NCBI GenBank assembly: GCA_021800795.1
Contig: JAJYYO010000002.1
Coordinates: 129,354-193,353 of the forward strand
DNA length: 64,000 nt
Source of the DNA: Pseudomonadota bacterium
GTDB lineage: Bacteria > Pseudomonadota > Gammaproteobacteria > Burkholderiales > Gallionellaceae
Direction: 5' to 3'
Below are positions 26,958-35,502 of this stretch, in pieces. Under the pieces are notes generated by a model, which made no database searches, was not told where the DNA came from, and saw only the letters and a program-made list of their open reading frames with translations. Position numbers and translations under genes: made by a program. Positions within the stretch are counted from its first letter, which is position 1. Each line of letters starts with the position of its first letter.

Positions 26958-29900
26958 ATGAGTTTTCCGCATTACACCGAAGATAGTCTCGTTGAGCAAC
27001 CTGCCATCCAGCTTTTTGCCGAGCTGGGCTGGGAGACGCTATCGGCTTCGGATGAGGTGACGGGTGCAGGCGCACTTGCAGCGTGCGCTCCCTCACCCCA
27101 GCCCTCTCCCGGTGGGAGAGGATGTTATTTGGGTCGCGAGACAAAATCCGAGGTGGTGCTAGGCGCGAGATTGCGCAACGTGATGGCGAGGCTGAATCCA
27201 TCGCTGCCACCAGAAGCCATCTCCGCCGCCGTGGATGAATTGTCGCGTGACCGTTCCGCGATGACGCCTGCCGCCGCAAACCGCGAGCTGTGGGATTCGA
27301 TGCGCGACGGGGTGAAGGTGTCTGTGCCTGATACAGCGAAAGGCGGAGTGAAGATCGAGCGGGTGCGGGTGGTGGATTGGGATGATCCCGCCGCCAACGA
27401 TTTTCTGCTGGTCAGCCAGATGACCATTGTCGGCCAGCTCTACACCTGCCGCCCGGATTTGATCGGTTTCGTGAATGGACTGCCGTGGGTGGTGATCGAA
27501 TTGAAGAAGCCGGGTGTGCCTGCGAAGCAAGCCTTTGATGGCAACCTGACAAGTTACAAGCACGCGCAGAACGGCGCGCCGTCGTTGTTCTGGTCTAATG
27601 CGTTGCTGATCGCCTCAAATGGCACGGATAGTCGCGTTGGTTCGCTGACTGCCGATTGGGAACGGTTCTTTGAGTGGAAGCGTATCGAAAGCGAAGACGA
27701 GATACGTCGTGTGTCGCTGGAAGTGATGTTGCGCGGACTATGTGAACCTGCGCGCCTGCTGGATATGGTGGAAAACTACACGCTGTTTTCAGAGCACAAG
27801 AGCGGTCTTACCAAGATCATTGGGCAAAACCATCAATTCATCGGCGTGAACAATGCTATCCGCGCCATGCTCAAGGCGCGCGAAGAAGGCCACGGGCGAG
27901 GCGGCGTGTTCTGGCAGACGCAGGGCTCAGGCAAGAGTTTTTCAATGGTGTTCTTTGCGCAAAAGGTGTTGCGCAAGGTTCTTGGTAATTGGACGTTTGT
28001 GGTTGTTACCGACCGGGTTGAACTGGACGAGCAGATTGCCAAGACATTTGCGGCCTGTGGTGCGGTGAGCGATGCTGCCGCCTGCCACGCGCAAAGCGGC
28101 GCGCAATTGCGCGAATTGCTCTCCGGCAATAATCGCTATGTGTTTACGCTGATCCACAAGTTCCAGACGGCTGAATTGTTGTGCGACCGGCGCGATGTGA
28201 TTGTGCTGACCGACGAGGCGCACCGCAGTCAGTACGATATGCTGGCGCTGAACATGCGCGCAGCATTGCCGAATGCGATGTTTGTCGCGTTCACCGGCAC
28301 GCCGCTGATCGCAGGCGAAGAGCGCACACGCGAGGTGTTCGGCGATTACGTTTCCATTTACGACTTCCAGCAGTCCGTCGAAGATGGTGCGACGGTGCCG
28401 CTGTTCTATGAAAATCGCACGCCTGAATTGCATCTGGATAATCCGGACCTGAACGATGACATCTACGAATTGATCGAGAACGCCGATTTATCTGATGAGG
28501 CCGAGAAAAAGTTGGAACGCGAACTGGGGCGGCAATACCACCTGATTACTCGTGACGACCGGCTGGATACGGTGGCGCAGGACATCGTGAAGCATTTCCT
28601 CGGGCGCGGTTTTCAGGGCAAGGCGATGGTAGTGTCCATCGATAAGGCGACGGCGCTGCGCATGTACGACAAGGTGCGCAAGTATTGGCCGCACCCTCAC
28701 CCCAACCCTCTCCCAAGGGGAGAGGGGGCTGATATTGATATGGCTGTGGTGGTATCAGCAGGGCAGAACGAGATTGAGCAGATGGCGAAGCTGGGCATTG
28801 ACATCGTGCCGCACCGCAAGCGCATGAACGATGAAAAGCTGGATGAAAAATTCAAGGACACAACCGATCCGCTGCGGCTGGTCTTCGTCTGTGCGATGTG
28901 GCTGACAGGCTTTGATGCGCCGAGCTGTTCGACCATCTATCTCGACAAACCGATGCGCAACCACACGCTGATGCAGACCATCGCACGCGCTAACCGCGTG
29001 TACCCCGGCAAGCACAGCGGCTTGATCGTGGACTACGCCAACGTGTTCGCTTCGCTGGAGAAGGCGCTGGCGATTTACGGCAAAGGTGGCGGCGGAGAAA
29101 TGCCGGTGCGCGACAAGAAGGCGTTGGCGGATGAGCTGCGCGTTGCTGTGAATGACGCGAATGTGTTTTGCCGGGAGCATGGCGTCGCTTTGGCGGAAAT
29201 CGAAACCATGCCAACGGCAAACTTTGCACAAGCTGGCGCGATCAATGCTGCCGCAGACCGCCTGATGGCACCGGAAGCAATCAAGCGCGACTTCCTCGCG
29301 CTGGAGGCATTGGTCAGCAGCCTGTATCGCGCGGTGAAGCCAGATCCGGTAGCGATAGAGTTTGTGCAACGTTGCGGTTGTCTTGCCGCAATCGCACAGT
29401 GCATCCGCACTGTGACCGAGCCGCCGGATATTTCGCACATCATGCAGGGTATTCAGGATTTGCTGGACGAATCTATCGCGGCAGAGCCGTTCAAGATTCG
29501 GCAAACGACTTCAGCCTATGGGCAGATCGACCTTTCCAAGATTAATTTTGAGGCGTTGCGCAAACGCTTCGAGAACAAGAAGCCGAGCAACACGGATGTT
29601 GAACGTTTGAAAGCAGCGGTGCGGGCGCAACTGGAACGTATGGTGCGTTTCAACCCGACCCGCGCCGACTATTTGCAAAAGTTCCAGGAATTGATTGAGG
29701 GTTACAACTCGGGTAGTCGCAACATCGAAGAGGTTTTCAAAGAGCTGCTGGCGCTATCGTCTGTACTGACGGAAGAGCAGACGCGCCATGTGCGCGAAAA
29801 CCTCACCGAAGAAGAGTTAACCATCATGGATATTCTGACCCGGCCCGCTCCTGAACTGACCAAAGAGGAGCGGGAAGAAGTGAAGAAGGTCGCACACCAT

Positions 29901-30110
29901 CTGCTGGAGACGCTGCATAAGTTGCTGGTGCTGGGATGGAGGCAAAAAATCTCTACCCGCGCCCGGGTGAAGATCGAAATCGAGAATGCGCTTGATGAAG
30001 GCTTGCCGCGCGCTTACTCCAAAGAAATCTATGAGTCCAAGTGCTCAGCCGTATTTGAACATGTGTATCAGAGTTATCAAGGTGAAGGTCGTAGCGTCTA
30101 TGCCGCGTGA
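26958..30110 (+). CDS. hsdR: Type I RM restriction subunit HsdR (system 1)
   Basis: The 1050-aa subunit has an N-terminal PD-(D/E)xK nuclease (PDLIGFVNGLPWVVIELKKPG), then a translocase motor with Walker A QGSGKSFSM, DEAH-like LTDEAHRSQYDM, FTGTPLI and the C-terminal helical domain. It would cleave unmodified DNA after ATP-driven translocation with HsdM and HsdS. Two repeat-encoded peptides interrupt it: SPQPSPGGRGC near residue 45 before the conserved LGRETKSEVVL, and HPHPNPLPRGEGA near residue 580. The 225-bp AT-rich leader (26733-26957) includes ttgacg at 26876 and tatata at 26894, with poor spacing for a promoter. The core motifs are intact. Confidence 0.93.
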   Translation: MSFPHYTEDSLVEQPAIQLFAELGWETLSASDEVTGAGALAACAPSPQPSPGGRGCYLGRETKSEVVLGARLRNVMARLNPSLPPEAISAAVDELSRDRSAMTPAAANRELWDSMRDGVKVSVPDTAKGGVKIERVRVVDWDDPAANDFLLVSQMTIVGQLYTCRPDLIGFVNGLPWVVIELKKPGVPAKQAFDGNLTSYKHAQNGAPSLFWSNALLIASNGTDSRVGSLTADWERFFEWKRIESEDEIRRVSLEVMLRGLCEPARLLDMVENYTLFSEHKSGLTKIIGQNHQFIGVNNAIRAMLKAREEGHGRGGVFWQTQGSGKSFSMVFFAQKVLRKVLGNWTFVVVTDRVELDEQIAKTFAACGAVSDAAACHAQSGAQLRELLSGNNRYVFTLIHKFQTAELLCDRRDVIVLTDEAHRSQYDMLALNMRAALPNAMFVAFTGTPLIAGEERTREVFGDYVSIYDFQQSVEDGATVPLFYENRTPELHLDNPDLNDDIYELIENADLSDEAEKKLERELGRQYHLITRDDRLDTVAQDIVKHFLGRGFQGKAMVVSIDKATALRMYDKVRKYWPHPHPNPLPRGEGADIDMAVVVSAGQNEIEQMAKLGIDIVPHRKRMNDEKLDEKFKDTTDPLRLVFVCAMWLTGFDAPSCSTIYLDKPMRNHTLMQTIARANRVYPGKHSGLIVDYANVFASLEKALAIYGKGGGGEMPVRDKKALADELRVAVNDANVFCREHGVALAEIETMPTANFAQAGAINAAADRLMAPEAIKRDFLALEALVSSLYRAVKPDPVAIEFVQRCGCLAAIAQCIRTVTEPPDISHIMQGIQDLLDESIAAEPFKIRQTTSAYGQIDLSKINFEALRKRFENKKPSNTDVERLKAAVRAQLERMVRFNPTRADYLQKFQELIEGYNSGSRNIEEVFKELLALSSVLTEEQTRHVRENLTEEELTIMDILTRPAPELTKEEREEVKKVAHHLLETLHKLLVLGWRQKISTRARVKIEIENALDEGLPRAYSKEIYESKCSAVFEHVYQSYQGEGRSVYAA
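27085..27121. repeat. In-frame palindromic repeat in hsdR-1 (site 1)
   Basis: gcgctccctcaccccagccc then tctcccggtgggagagg belongs to the G/C-rich family. It encodes APSPQPSPGGRG in the N-terminal region, before the nuclease core. Confidence 0.8.
28691..28730. repeat. In-frame palindromic repeat in hsdR-1 (site 2)
   Basis: gcaccctcaccccaaccctc then tcccaaggggagagggggct is the cleanest copy of the G/C-rich family. It encodes PHPNPLPRGEGA in the second motor domain. Confidence 0.82.
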
Positions 30111-30183
30111 TTATTTGAAGGTCAGCGCCTGCAGCGTTAACCATAACAGCAAGGAGTGGAGAAATTCAGCTGCGGCACGATAA

Positions 30184-30300
30184 TTAAGGAACCGCTGATT
30201 TATTCGTCTTCCCCGCAAAAGCGGGGAACCAGCGCCTTTATTTAACTGGGTTCCCGCCTACGCGGGAACGACAAAACCGAATAAATCAGCGGTTCCTTAA
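30184..30300. mobile_element. MITE-like element with perfect 23-bp terminal inverted repeats
   Basis: The 117-bp element has exact terminal inverted repeats at 30184-30206 and 30278-30300 (ttaaggaaccgctgatttat...). They include TTAA at each outer end, which could be a target duplication. Inside are two shorter hairpins (ccccgcaaaagcgggg and ttcccgcctacgcgggaa). It encodes nothing. It lies 73 bp after hsdR-1 and marks the right edge of island 1. The rest of the gap to argA (30301-30515) holds no gene or clear signal. Confidence 0.8.
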
Positions 30301-30515
30301 GCTACACAGAGGATTTTAATGGGCTGCTTTGGGGCGATTTAATCGCGAGTCCGTCCATCTCCTAAGTCTCGTTTGTGACACTTCGAGAGTGGCGGCTTTC
30401 GGGCAATCAAATCTGCGATTGTATGCAACTCACGTAATGCGTGTTGCGTCAATAAGTTAAGCGCAGCGGCGCAGCGCGGAAGCATGCTGCCAGAATTTTG
30501 GCTGCCGGATAGCCG

Positions 30516-31838
30516 CTATATCTTCCTCGCAAACACCTTGGATTTCCGCTGGTAGTTGTACAGCGATTTTTTCTGTTCCGGCAGCGCGGTAACTTCGGTT
30601 TCCTTGAAGCCGCGTTCGAGAAACCAGTGCGCGGTGCGGGTGGTCAGCACGAACAGCTTCTTCAGCTTCTGCGTTTTGGCAAGAGCAATCATATGGTTGA
30701 GGATGGCTTCGCCATAGCCGCGATCACGGTACTGCACATCCACCGCCAGACAGGCGAGTTCGGCAGACGCTTCGTTGGGGAAGGGATAGAGCGCCGCACA
30801 CCCGACAATGCGGTGGTCGTGTTCCAGCACCACGAAGCGCTCGATTTCGCGTTCCAGCAATTCGCGACTGCGCCTCACCAGTATGCCCTGCTCCTCCAGC
30901 GGGATCAGCAGTTTCAGGATGCCGCCGACATCTTCTATCGAGGCATCGCGCAGTGTGTTGAGTGTGGATTCCACCACCATGGTGCCTATGCCTTCATCGC
31001 TGAACAGCTCTTGCAACACGGCCCCGTCGATATGGCGGCTGATCAGATGGGTGCGTGCAACGCCGGCTTCGCAGGCGCGTATCGCGCAGGGCAGGAACAG
31101 GTTTACGTCGTCCGGCAGTTCTCGATCCGAGGACAATTCGGCCAGTGCCTGGCTGACGGTCAGTTCCTTGATCAGCTCGCCTTGTTCGCCCAGTACGCCG
31201 TCTGTCTCCATCAGAAACATCAGTTTGTCGGCATCCAGCGCGATGGCGGTCGCAGTGGCGACATCTTCCAGTGTGAGGTTGAACACTTCGCCGGTGGGTG
31301 AATAGCCGAGCGGCGAGAGCAGCACCACCTCACCGAATTCCATGCGATCGTTGAGCGCGGCGACATCCACCTTGCGCACGCTGCCGGTATGTTGCAGATC
31401 CACCCCGTTGATTACGCCTATCGGTTGGGCGGTGATGAAGTTGCCGCCCGCCACGCGGATATCGGCATTGGCCATCGGCGAATTCGCCAGCCCCATCGAC
31501 AGCAGCGCTTCGATCTCGACACGTACGCGGCCGACCGCCTCCTTCACGCATTGCATGGTGCGGGCGTCGGTCAGCCGTATGCCCTGATGATAGCTGTCCT
31601 GCAAGTGGTTATCGGCCAGATGCTGTTCGATCTGCGGACGTGCGCCATGCACCAGCACCAGCCGGATACCGAGCGCGGCCAACAGGTTGAAATCGTGCGT
31701 CAAACCGATGAATTTTCCGTCTTCGACGACTTCTCCGCCGAATGCGATGACGAAGGTCTTGCCACGAAAACTGTTGATATAGGGTGCGACGGAACGGAAC
31801 CAGGCAACGAAATGGGCGGGGGTGGTTTTGATCGGCAT
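30516..31838 (-). CDS. argA: N-acetylglutamate synthase (amino-acid acetyltransferase)
   Basis: The 440-aa protein is a classical ArgA: an amino-acid-kinase-like domain over about residues 1-290 (FRGKTFVIAFGGEVVEDG; LVLVHGARPQIEQHL) that binds arginine for feedback control, then a GNAT domain with the acetyl-CoA loop QYRDRGYGEAIL and RTAHWFLERGFKE. It makes N-acetylglutamate, the first step of arginine synthesis, in the cytoplasm. It lies downstream of rsmE on the minus strand, separated by 95 nt containing heptamer repeats. Length and motifs are standard. Confidence 0.95.
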   Translation of the reverse strand: MPIKTTPAHFVAWFRSVAPYINSFRGKTFVIAFGGEVVEDGKFIGLTHDFNLLAALGIRLVLVHGARPQIEQHLADNHLQDSYHQGIRLTDARTMQCVKEAVGRVRVEIEALLSMGLANSPMANADIRVAGGNFITAQPIGVINGVDLQHTGSVRKVDVAALNDRMEFGEVVLLSPLGYSPTGEVFNLTLEDVATATAIALDADKLMFLMETDGVLGEQGELIKELTVSQALAELSSDRELPDDVNLFLPCAIRACEAGVARTHLISRHIDGAVLQELFSDEGIGTMVVESTLNTLRDASIEDVGGILKLLIPLEEQGILVRRSRELLEREIERFVVLEHDHRIVGCAALYPFPNEASAELACLAVDVQYRDRGYGEAILNHMIALAKTQKLKKLFVLTTRTAHWFLERGFKETEVTALPEQKKSLYNYQRKSKVFARKI

Positions 31839-31872
31839 AGCAAATCCTTAAGTTTGTAAAGGGATAAGGGGG

Positions 31873-31936
31873 AAGTGAGAAGTGAGAAGGATAACAGCGG
31901 CGCGGAGGTTTTGCCCTTCCCTCTTTACTCTTCTCA
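31873..31936. repeat. Heptamer-array inverted repeat between rsmE and argA
   Basis: aagtgag-aagtgag-aagg on the left faces cccttccctctttactcttctcag on the right, an imperfect inverted repeat built of 7-bp units. A similar array is found at ruvX and a direct one at pyrC'. Confidence 0.5.
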
Positions 31937-32668
31937 GTTATTAAAATCGCCCCACAGCGTCTGGAGTGCAGACAGCCCGGCAACGGCGGCCGTCTCGGTG
32001 CGCAGCACGCGCGCGCCCAGGCGTATGGGTGTAAAGCCGCAAAGCTGCGCAGACTCGCTCTCGGCCCGTGAAAATCCGCCTTCCGCGCCTATCAGCAATA
32101 TCACGGCACCTGGAGGCTTTGGCTGATCGCGTAACGAGGCGGCGCCTTGTGGCAGCAGGATATATTTGCTGACGGTTAATGCGCGTATCTGTTGCAGCCA
32201 TGCCAGGATGTCCATTGGCGCGTGAATGACAGGCAACACGTTGCGCCCGCATTGCTCGCAAGCCGAGATGGCAACTTGTTGCCAGTGCTCAGTGCGGCGG
32301 GCGGCGCGCTCGGCGGACAATCGGGCTACGCTGCGCTCGGTGGACAGCGGTTGAATTTCACAAACACCCAGCTCGGTGGCCTTCTGTATCACCCAGTCCA
32401 TCTTCTCGCTGCTGGTCAGGGCCTGCGCCAGCAACACGGGCAAGGGTGATTCGCGGTTGACGTCGATCTGGATGATGTCCTTGACGATGACCTGTTTGCC
32501 GGAAAGCGCTTCAAGCACGCCATGACACTCGAAGCCCATTCCGTCAAAAAGCTGTACGTTGTCGCCTTCGCGAAGACGAAGCACGCGGCTGGCATGGTGG
32601 GCGGCATCAGCCGGTAAACTGAATGAACCCTGTACGGGAAGCGGGGGCGGACAGTAAAAGCGTGGCAT
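31934..32668 (-). CDS. rsmE: 16S rRNA (uracil-1498-N3)-methyltransferase
   Basis: The start is set at the ATG at 32668 (MPRFYCPPPLPV), because the upstream part of the 314-aa ORF overlaps the divergent gene and is not conserved-looking. The resulting 244-aa protein has the RsmE PUA-like N domain (HHASRVLRLREGDNVQLFDG) and a SPOUT knot (LLIGAEGGFSRAESE; RLGARVLRTETAAVAGLSALQ). It methylates 16S rRNA in the assembled 30S subunit. The divergent peroxiredoxin-like gene begins about 70 bp away. Confidence 0.94.
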   Translation of the reverse strand: MPRFYCPPPLPVQGSFSLPADAAHHASRVLRLREGDNVQLFDGMGFECHGVLEALSGKQVIVKDIIQIDVNRESPLPVLLAQALTSSEKMDWVIQKATELGVCEIQPLSTERSVARLSAERAARRTEHWQQVAISACEQCGRNVLPVIHAPMDILAWLQQIRALTVSKYILLPQGAASLRDQPKPPGAVILLIGAEGGFSRAESESAQLCGFTPIRLGARVLRTETAAVAGLSALQTLWGDFNN

Positions 32669-32737
32669 GAAGAGAAAGTATGGGTGGCTATGGGCGTGAT
32701 AATATACCGCCACGGAATATCTTGTCAGGAGCATGAA

Positions 32738-33292
32738 ATGGTCAGTTTGCAACCCCCTCTGTGTGACTTCGGCTGGAAGGCGCGTGATTTCGACCTTACA
32801 GGTGTGGATGGCGTACGTTATAACCTCGCGAATGCGCGGGGCGAGAACGGTTTGCTGGTGATGTTCATCTGCAATCATTGCCCCTATGTGAAGTCGATCC
32901 GCGACCGTCTGGTGGCGGACACGCTCGAATTAAAGCAGCACGGCGTCAACAGCATCGCCATCATGTCCAACGATCCGGCAGAATACGCTGAAGATAGTTT
33001 CGACAACATGAAACTGGTCGCACGGCAGTATCAATACCCGTTTCCCTATGTTTGGGACGAGAGTCAGCAGGTGGCGAAGGAATACGGCGCGGTCTGCACG
33101 CCTGATTTTTTCGGGTTCAATGCCGATCTCGAACTGCAATATCGAGGCCGTCTGAATGCATCGCGCAAGGAAGCAATAGCGGACGCCCCTCGCGATCTGT
33201 TTAACGCGATGTTGCAGGTTGCCCGGACCGGCCAGGGGCCGCGCGAGCAGATTGCCAGCATGGGTTGTTCGATCAAATGGAAAAATGAGTGA
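32738..33292 (+). CDS. Thioredoxin-fold peroxiredoxin-like protein
   Basis: I choose the ATG at 32738 (MVSLQPPLCDFGWKARDFDL), preceded by a caggag ribosome site, over the track's 32684 start. The 184-aa protein is of the AhpC/TSA-like thioredoxin family with active motif CNHCPYVKSIRDRL, and DFFGFNADLELQYRGRL later. The CxxC suggests a thiol oxidoreductase; its partner is unknown. There is no signal peptide, so it is cytoplasmic. Its TGA overlaps the start of the next gene. Confidence 0.85.
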   Translation: MVSLQPPLCDFGWKARDFDLTGVDGVRYNLANARGENGLLVMFICNHCPYVKSIRDRLVADTLELKQHGVNSIAIMSNDPAEYAEDSFDNMKLVARQYQYPFPYVWDESQQVAKEYGAVCTPDFFGFNADLELQYRGRLNASRKEAIADAPRDLFNAMLQVARTGQGPREQIASMGCSIKWKNE

Positions 33293-34119
33293 TGGAACAG
33301 CGCAGCCTGTCGAAAACCGGCGCCTTTGGCATGAGCGCCCTGCTCAAGGCGACCATTGCAGCCGTCAAGCTGGTGGCTGCTGAAGAAATCATGCCGCGCT
33401 ATCTGAAGGTGGCGCACAAGCATAAAAGCGACGGCAGTCTGTGTACCGATGCGGATATCGCCACGCAAACCGCACTGGCCCGGAAGCTGCAAGCCATTTG
33501 CAATGTCCCGGTGTTAGGCGAGGAAATGACCGAAGATGAGCAGCATGCGATCTGGCATTCCGCACAGGAAGGTCTGTGGTGTGTGGATCCGATAGACGGT
33601 ACATCCAACTTCGTGCACGGCCTGCCTTATTTTGCCGTATCGGTCGCCCTGCTGCGCGATGGAAAGAGCGTGCTGGGGGTGGTCTATGATCCGGTTTCGG
33701 ATGAAATGTTTGCCGCAGAATCCGGCAGGGGCGCTTATCTGAATGGTGAAAAACTGTTTGGACGCGTTACCGCCCAGACGATGAGCCGTGCGCTTGCCAA
33801 TGTCGATCTGAAGCGACTCTCCGCCGGTCTGGCCGCGACATTGGCGACCCGTCCGCCCTGTGCTTCGCAACGAAATTTCGGCGCCAGTGCGCTGGATTGG
33901 TGTTATACCGCCGCCGGACGCTATGATCTTTATCTGCATGGCGGGCAAAAACTCTGGGACTACGCGGCAGGGGTGCTCATCCTGTCGGAAACGGGCGGAT
34001 ACGCCTGCTGTATCGAGAGCGATGATTTCGCGGCGGGTAATGTCTGGCAGCGTTCGGTTATCGCGGCGCGCAGCGAGACCTTGTTCGATGAGTGGAAAAA
34101 ATGGATACGCGCGCAGTAG
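33292..34119 (+). CDS. Inositol monophosphatase family protein
   Basis: The 275-aa protein (ATG at 33292, or GTG at 33289) has the IMPase metal sites GEE (VLGEEMT), WCVDPIDGTSNFVHG and KLWDYAAGVLILSETGG. Substrates of the family include inositol phosphates, PAP/PAPS-like nucleotides and sugar phosphates; this one cannot be assigned. It overlaps the upstream gene by one base. trkA follows after nine bases, so it may be co-transcribed with the potassium-uptake genes. Confidence 0.88.
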   Translation: MEQRSLSKTGAFGMSALLKATIAAVKLVAAEEIMPRYLKVAHKHKSDGSLCTDADIATQTALARKLQAICNVPVLGEEMTEDEQHAIWHSAQEGLWCVDPIDGTSNFVHGLPYFAVSVALLRDGKSVLGVVYDPVSDEMFAAESGRGAYLNGEKLFGRVTAQTMSRALANVDLKRLSAGLAATLATRPPCASQRNFGASALDWCYTAAGRYDLYLHGGQKLWDYAAGVLILSETGGYACCIESDDFAAGNVWQRSVIAARSETLFDEWKKWIRAQ

Positions 34120-34128
34120 GAGAACATA

Positions 34129-35502
34129 TTGAAGATTCTGATATTAGGTGCGGGACAGGTCGGCTCGACCGTTGCGGAAAGCCTGGTAAGCGAGGCGAAT
34201 GACATCACGGTGGTGGATCAGGATGCCGCAAAGCTGGCCTTGCTGCAGGAGCGTCTGGATCTGCGTACCTTGATTGGCAATGCTTCTCACCCTTCGGTGC
34301 TGGAGCGGGCAGGTATTGGCGACACGGACATGTTGCTGGCGGTGACGCAAAGCGATGAGGTCAACATGGTGGCCTGCAAGCTGGCGGCCAGCTTCTACAA
34401 CACGCCGACACGCATAGCCCGCATCCGTTCCGCCGATTACCTGGCTCGTCCCGGCTTATTCGACAAAGACAACTTCTGCGTGGACTTTTCCATCTGCCCC
34501 GAGCAGATCCTCACCGACTACATTACCAAGCTGATTGAATTTCCCGAGGCGTTGCAGGTGTTGCATTTTTCCGATGGCAAGGCGTCACTGGTGGCGGTGC
34601 GCGCCTTTATCGGCGGGCCGCTGTTGGGAAAACCCATCAGCTTTCTGCACACTCATATGCCTCAGGTCGATGCACGTGTGGCGGCAATTTTTCGCAAGGA
34701 TGGCCCGTTGATACCAGAGGGCAGCACCGTGGTCGAAGAGGGAGACGAAATTTTCTTTATCGCCGCGACCAAAAACATCCGCAGCGTGCTCAAGGAAATG
34801 CGCCGCATGGACAAGCCTGCCCGGCGCGTGATGATCGTCGGTGGCGGTAATATCGGTCGCAGGCTGGCCCGCGCTCTGGAACTGGACTATCAGGTAAAGC
34901 TCATCGAGTTTAACAAGACATCCTGCGAAAATCTGGCCGAGGAGCTCTCCAACACGCTGGTGCTGCATGGTGACGGGACAGACGAAAAGCTGCTGCAGCA
35001 GGAACATGTCGATGAGGTAGATGTGTTTTGTGCGCTGACCAATGACGACGAGAACAACATCATGTCGGCCCTGCTGGCCAAACAGGCCGGGGCGCGCAAG
35101 GTCATCGCCCTGATCAATCGCAGCGCTTATGTCGATCTGCTGCAAGGCGGCAAGATTGATATCGCGCTGTCCCCGGCGCAAGTCACCATCGGCTCCCTGC
35201 TGGCTTACGTGCGCCAGGGCGACGTGGCCGCCGTGCATTCATTGCGCCGGGGGGCCGCAGAAGCGCTGGAACTGGTGGTGCATGGCGACCGTCAGTCTTC
35301 CCGCGTGGTGGGACGGCGCATCGACGAAATCGATTTGCCCAAGGGCGCGACCATAGGCGCGGTGGTGCGCGGTGCGGAAGTCATGATGGGGCACAGAGAT
35401 CTGGTTATTGAGGCCGACGATCACGTCATCGTATTTGTCATCAACAAGCCGATGGTGAAAAAGGTCGAGAAATTATTTCAGGTTAAACTCGGGTTCATTT
35501 GA
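34129..35502 (+). CDS. trkA: Trk potassium uptake regulatory subunit TrkA
   Basis: The 457-aa cytoplasmic protein has two RCK units, each with an NAD-binding Rossmann motif (GAGQVGSTVAESL at the start; GGGNIGRRLARAL in the middle) and a TrkA-C domain. It gates the TrkH channel in response to nucleotides. The start codon is TTG at 34129, chosen because it gives MKILILGAG exactly at the family N terminus and has an aggaga site upstream. Its stop overlaps the trkH start. Confidence 0.95.
   Translation: MKILILGAGQVGSTVAESLVSEANDITVVDQDAAKLALLQERLDLRTLIGNASHPSVLERAGIGDTDMLLAVTQSDEVNMVACKLAASFYNTPTRIARIRSADYLARPGLFDKDNFCVDFSICPEQILTDYITKLIEFPEALQVLHFSDGKASLVAVRAFIGGPLLGKPISFLHTHMPQVDARVAAIFRKDGPLIPEGSTVVEEGDEIFFIAATKNIRSVLKEMRRMDKPARRVMIVGGGNIGRRLARALELDYQVKLIEFNKTSCENLAEELSNTLVLHGDGTDEKLLQQEHVDEVDVFCALTNDDENNIMSALLAKQAGARKVIALINRSAYVDLLQGGKIDIALSPAQVTIGSLLAYVRQGDVAAVHSLRRGAAEALELVVHGDRQSSRVVGRRIDEIDLPKGATIGAVVRGAEVMMGHRDLVIEADDHVIVFVINKPMVKKVEKLFQVKLGFI

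Noticed and set aside
27085-28730. CRISPR-like or tandem repeat array in the RM genes
   Set aside because: The repeats are single palindromes kilobases apart, without regular spacers. No CRISPR array or cas gene is seen in the window.
32669-32878. Longer rsmE start at 32878
   Set aside because: It would overlap the divergent peroxiredoxin-like gene. The conserved N terminus MPRFYCP begins at 32668.
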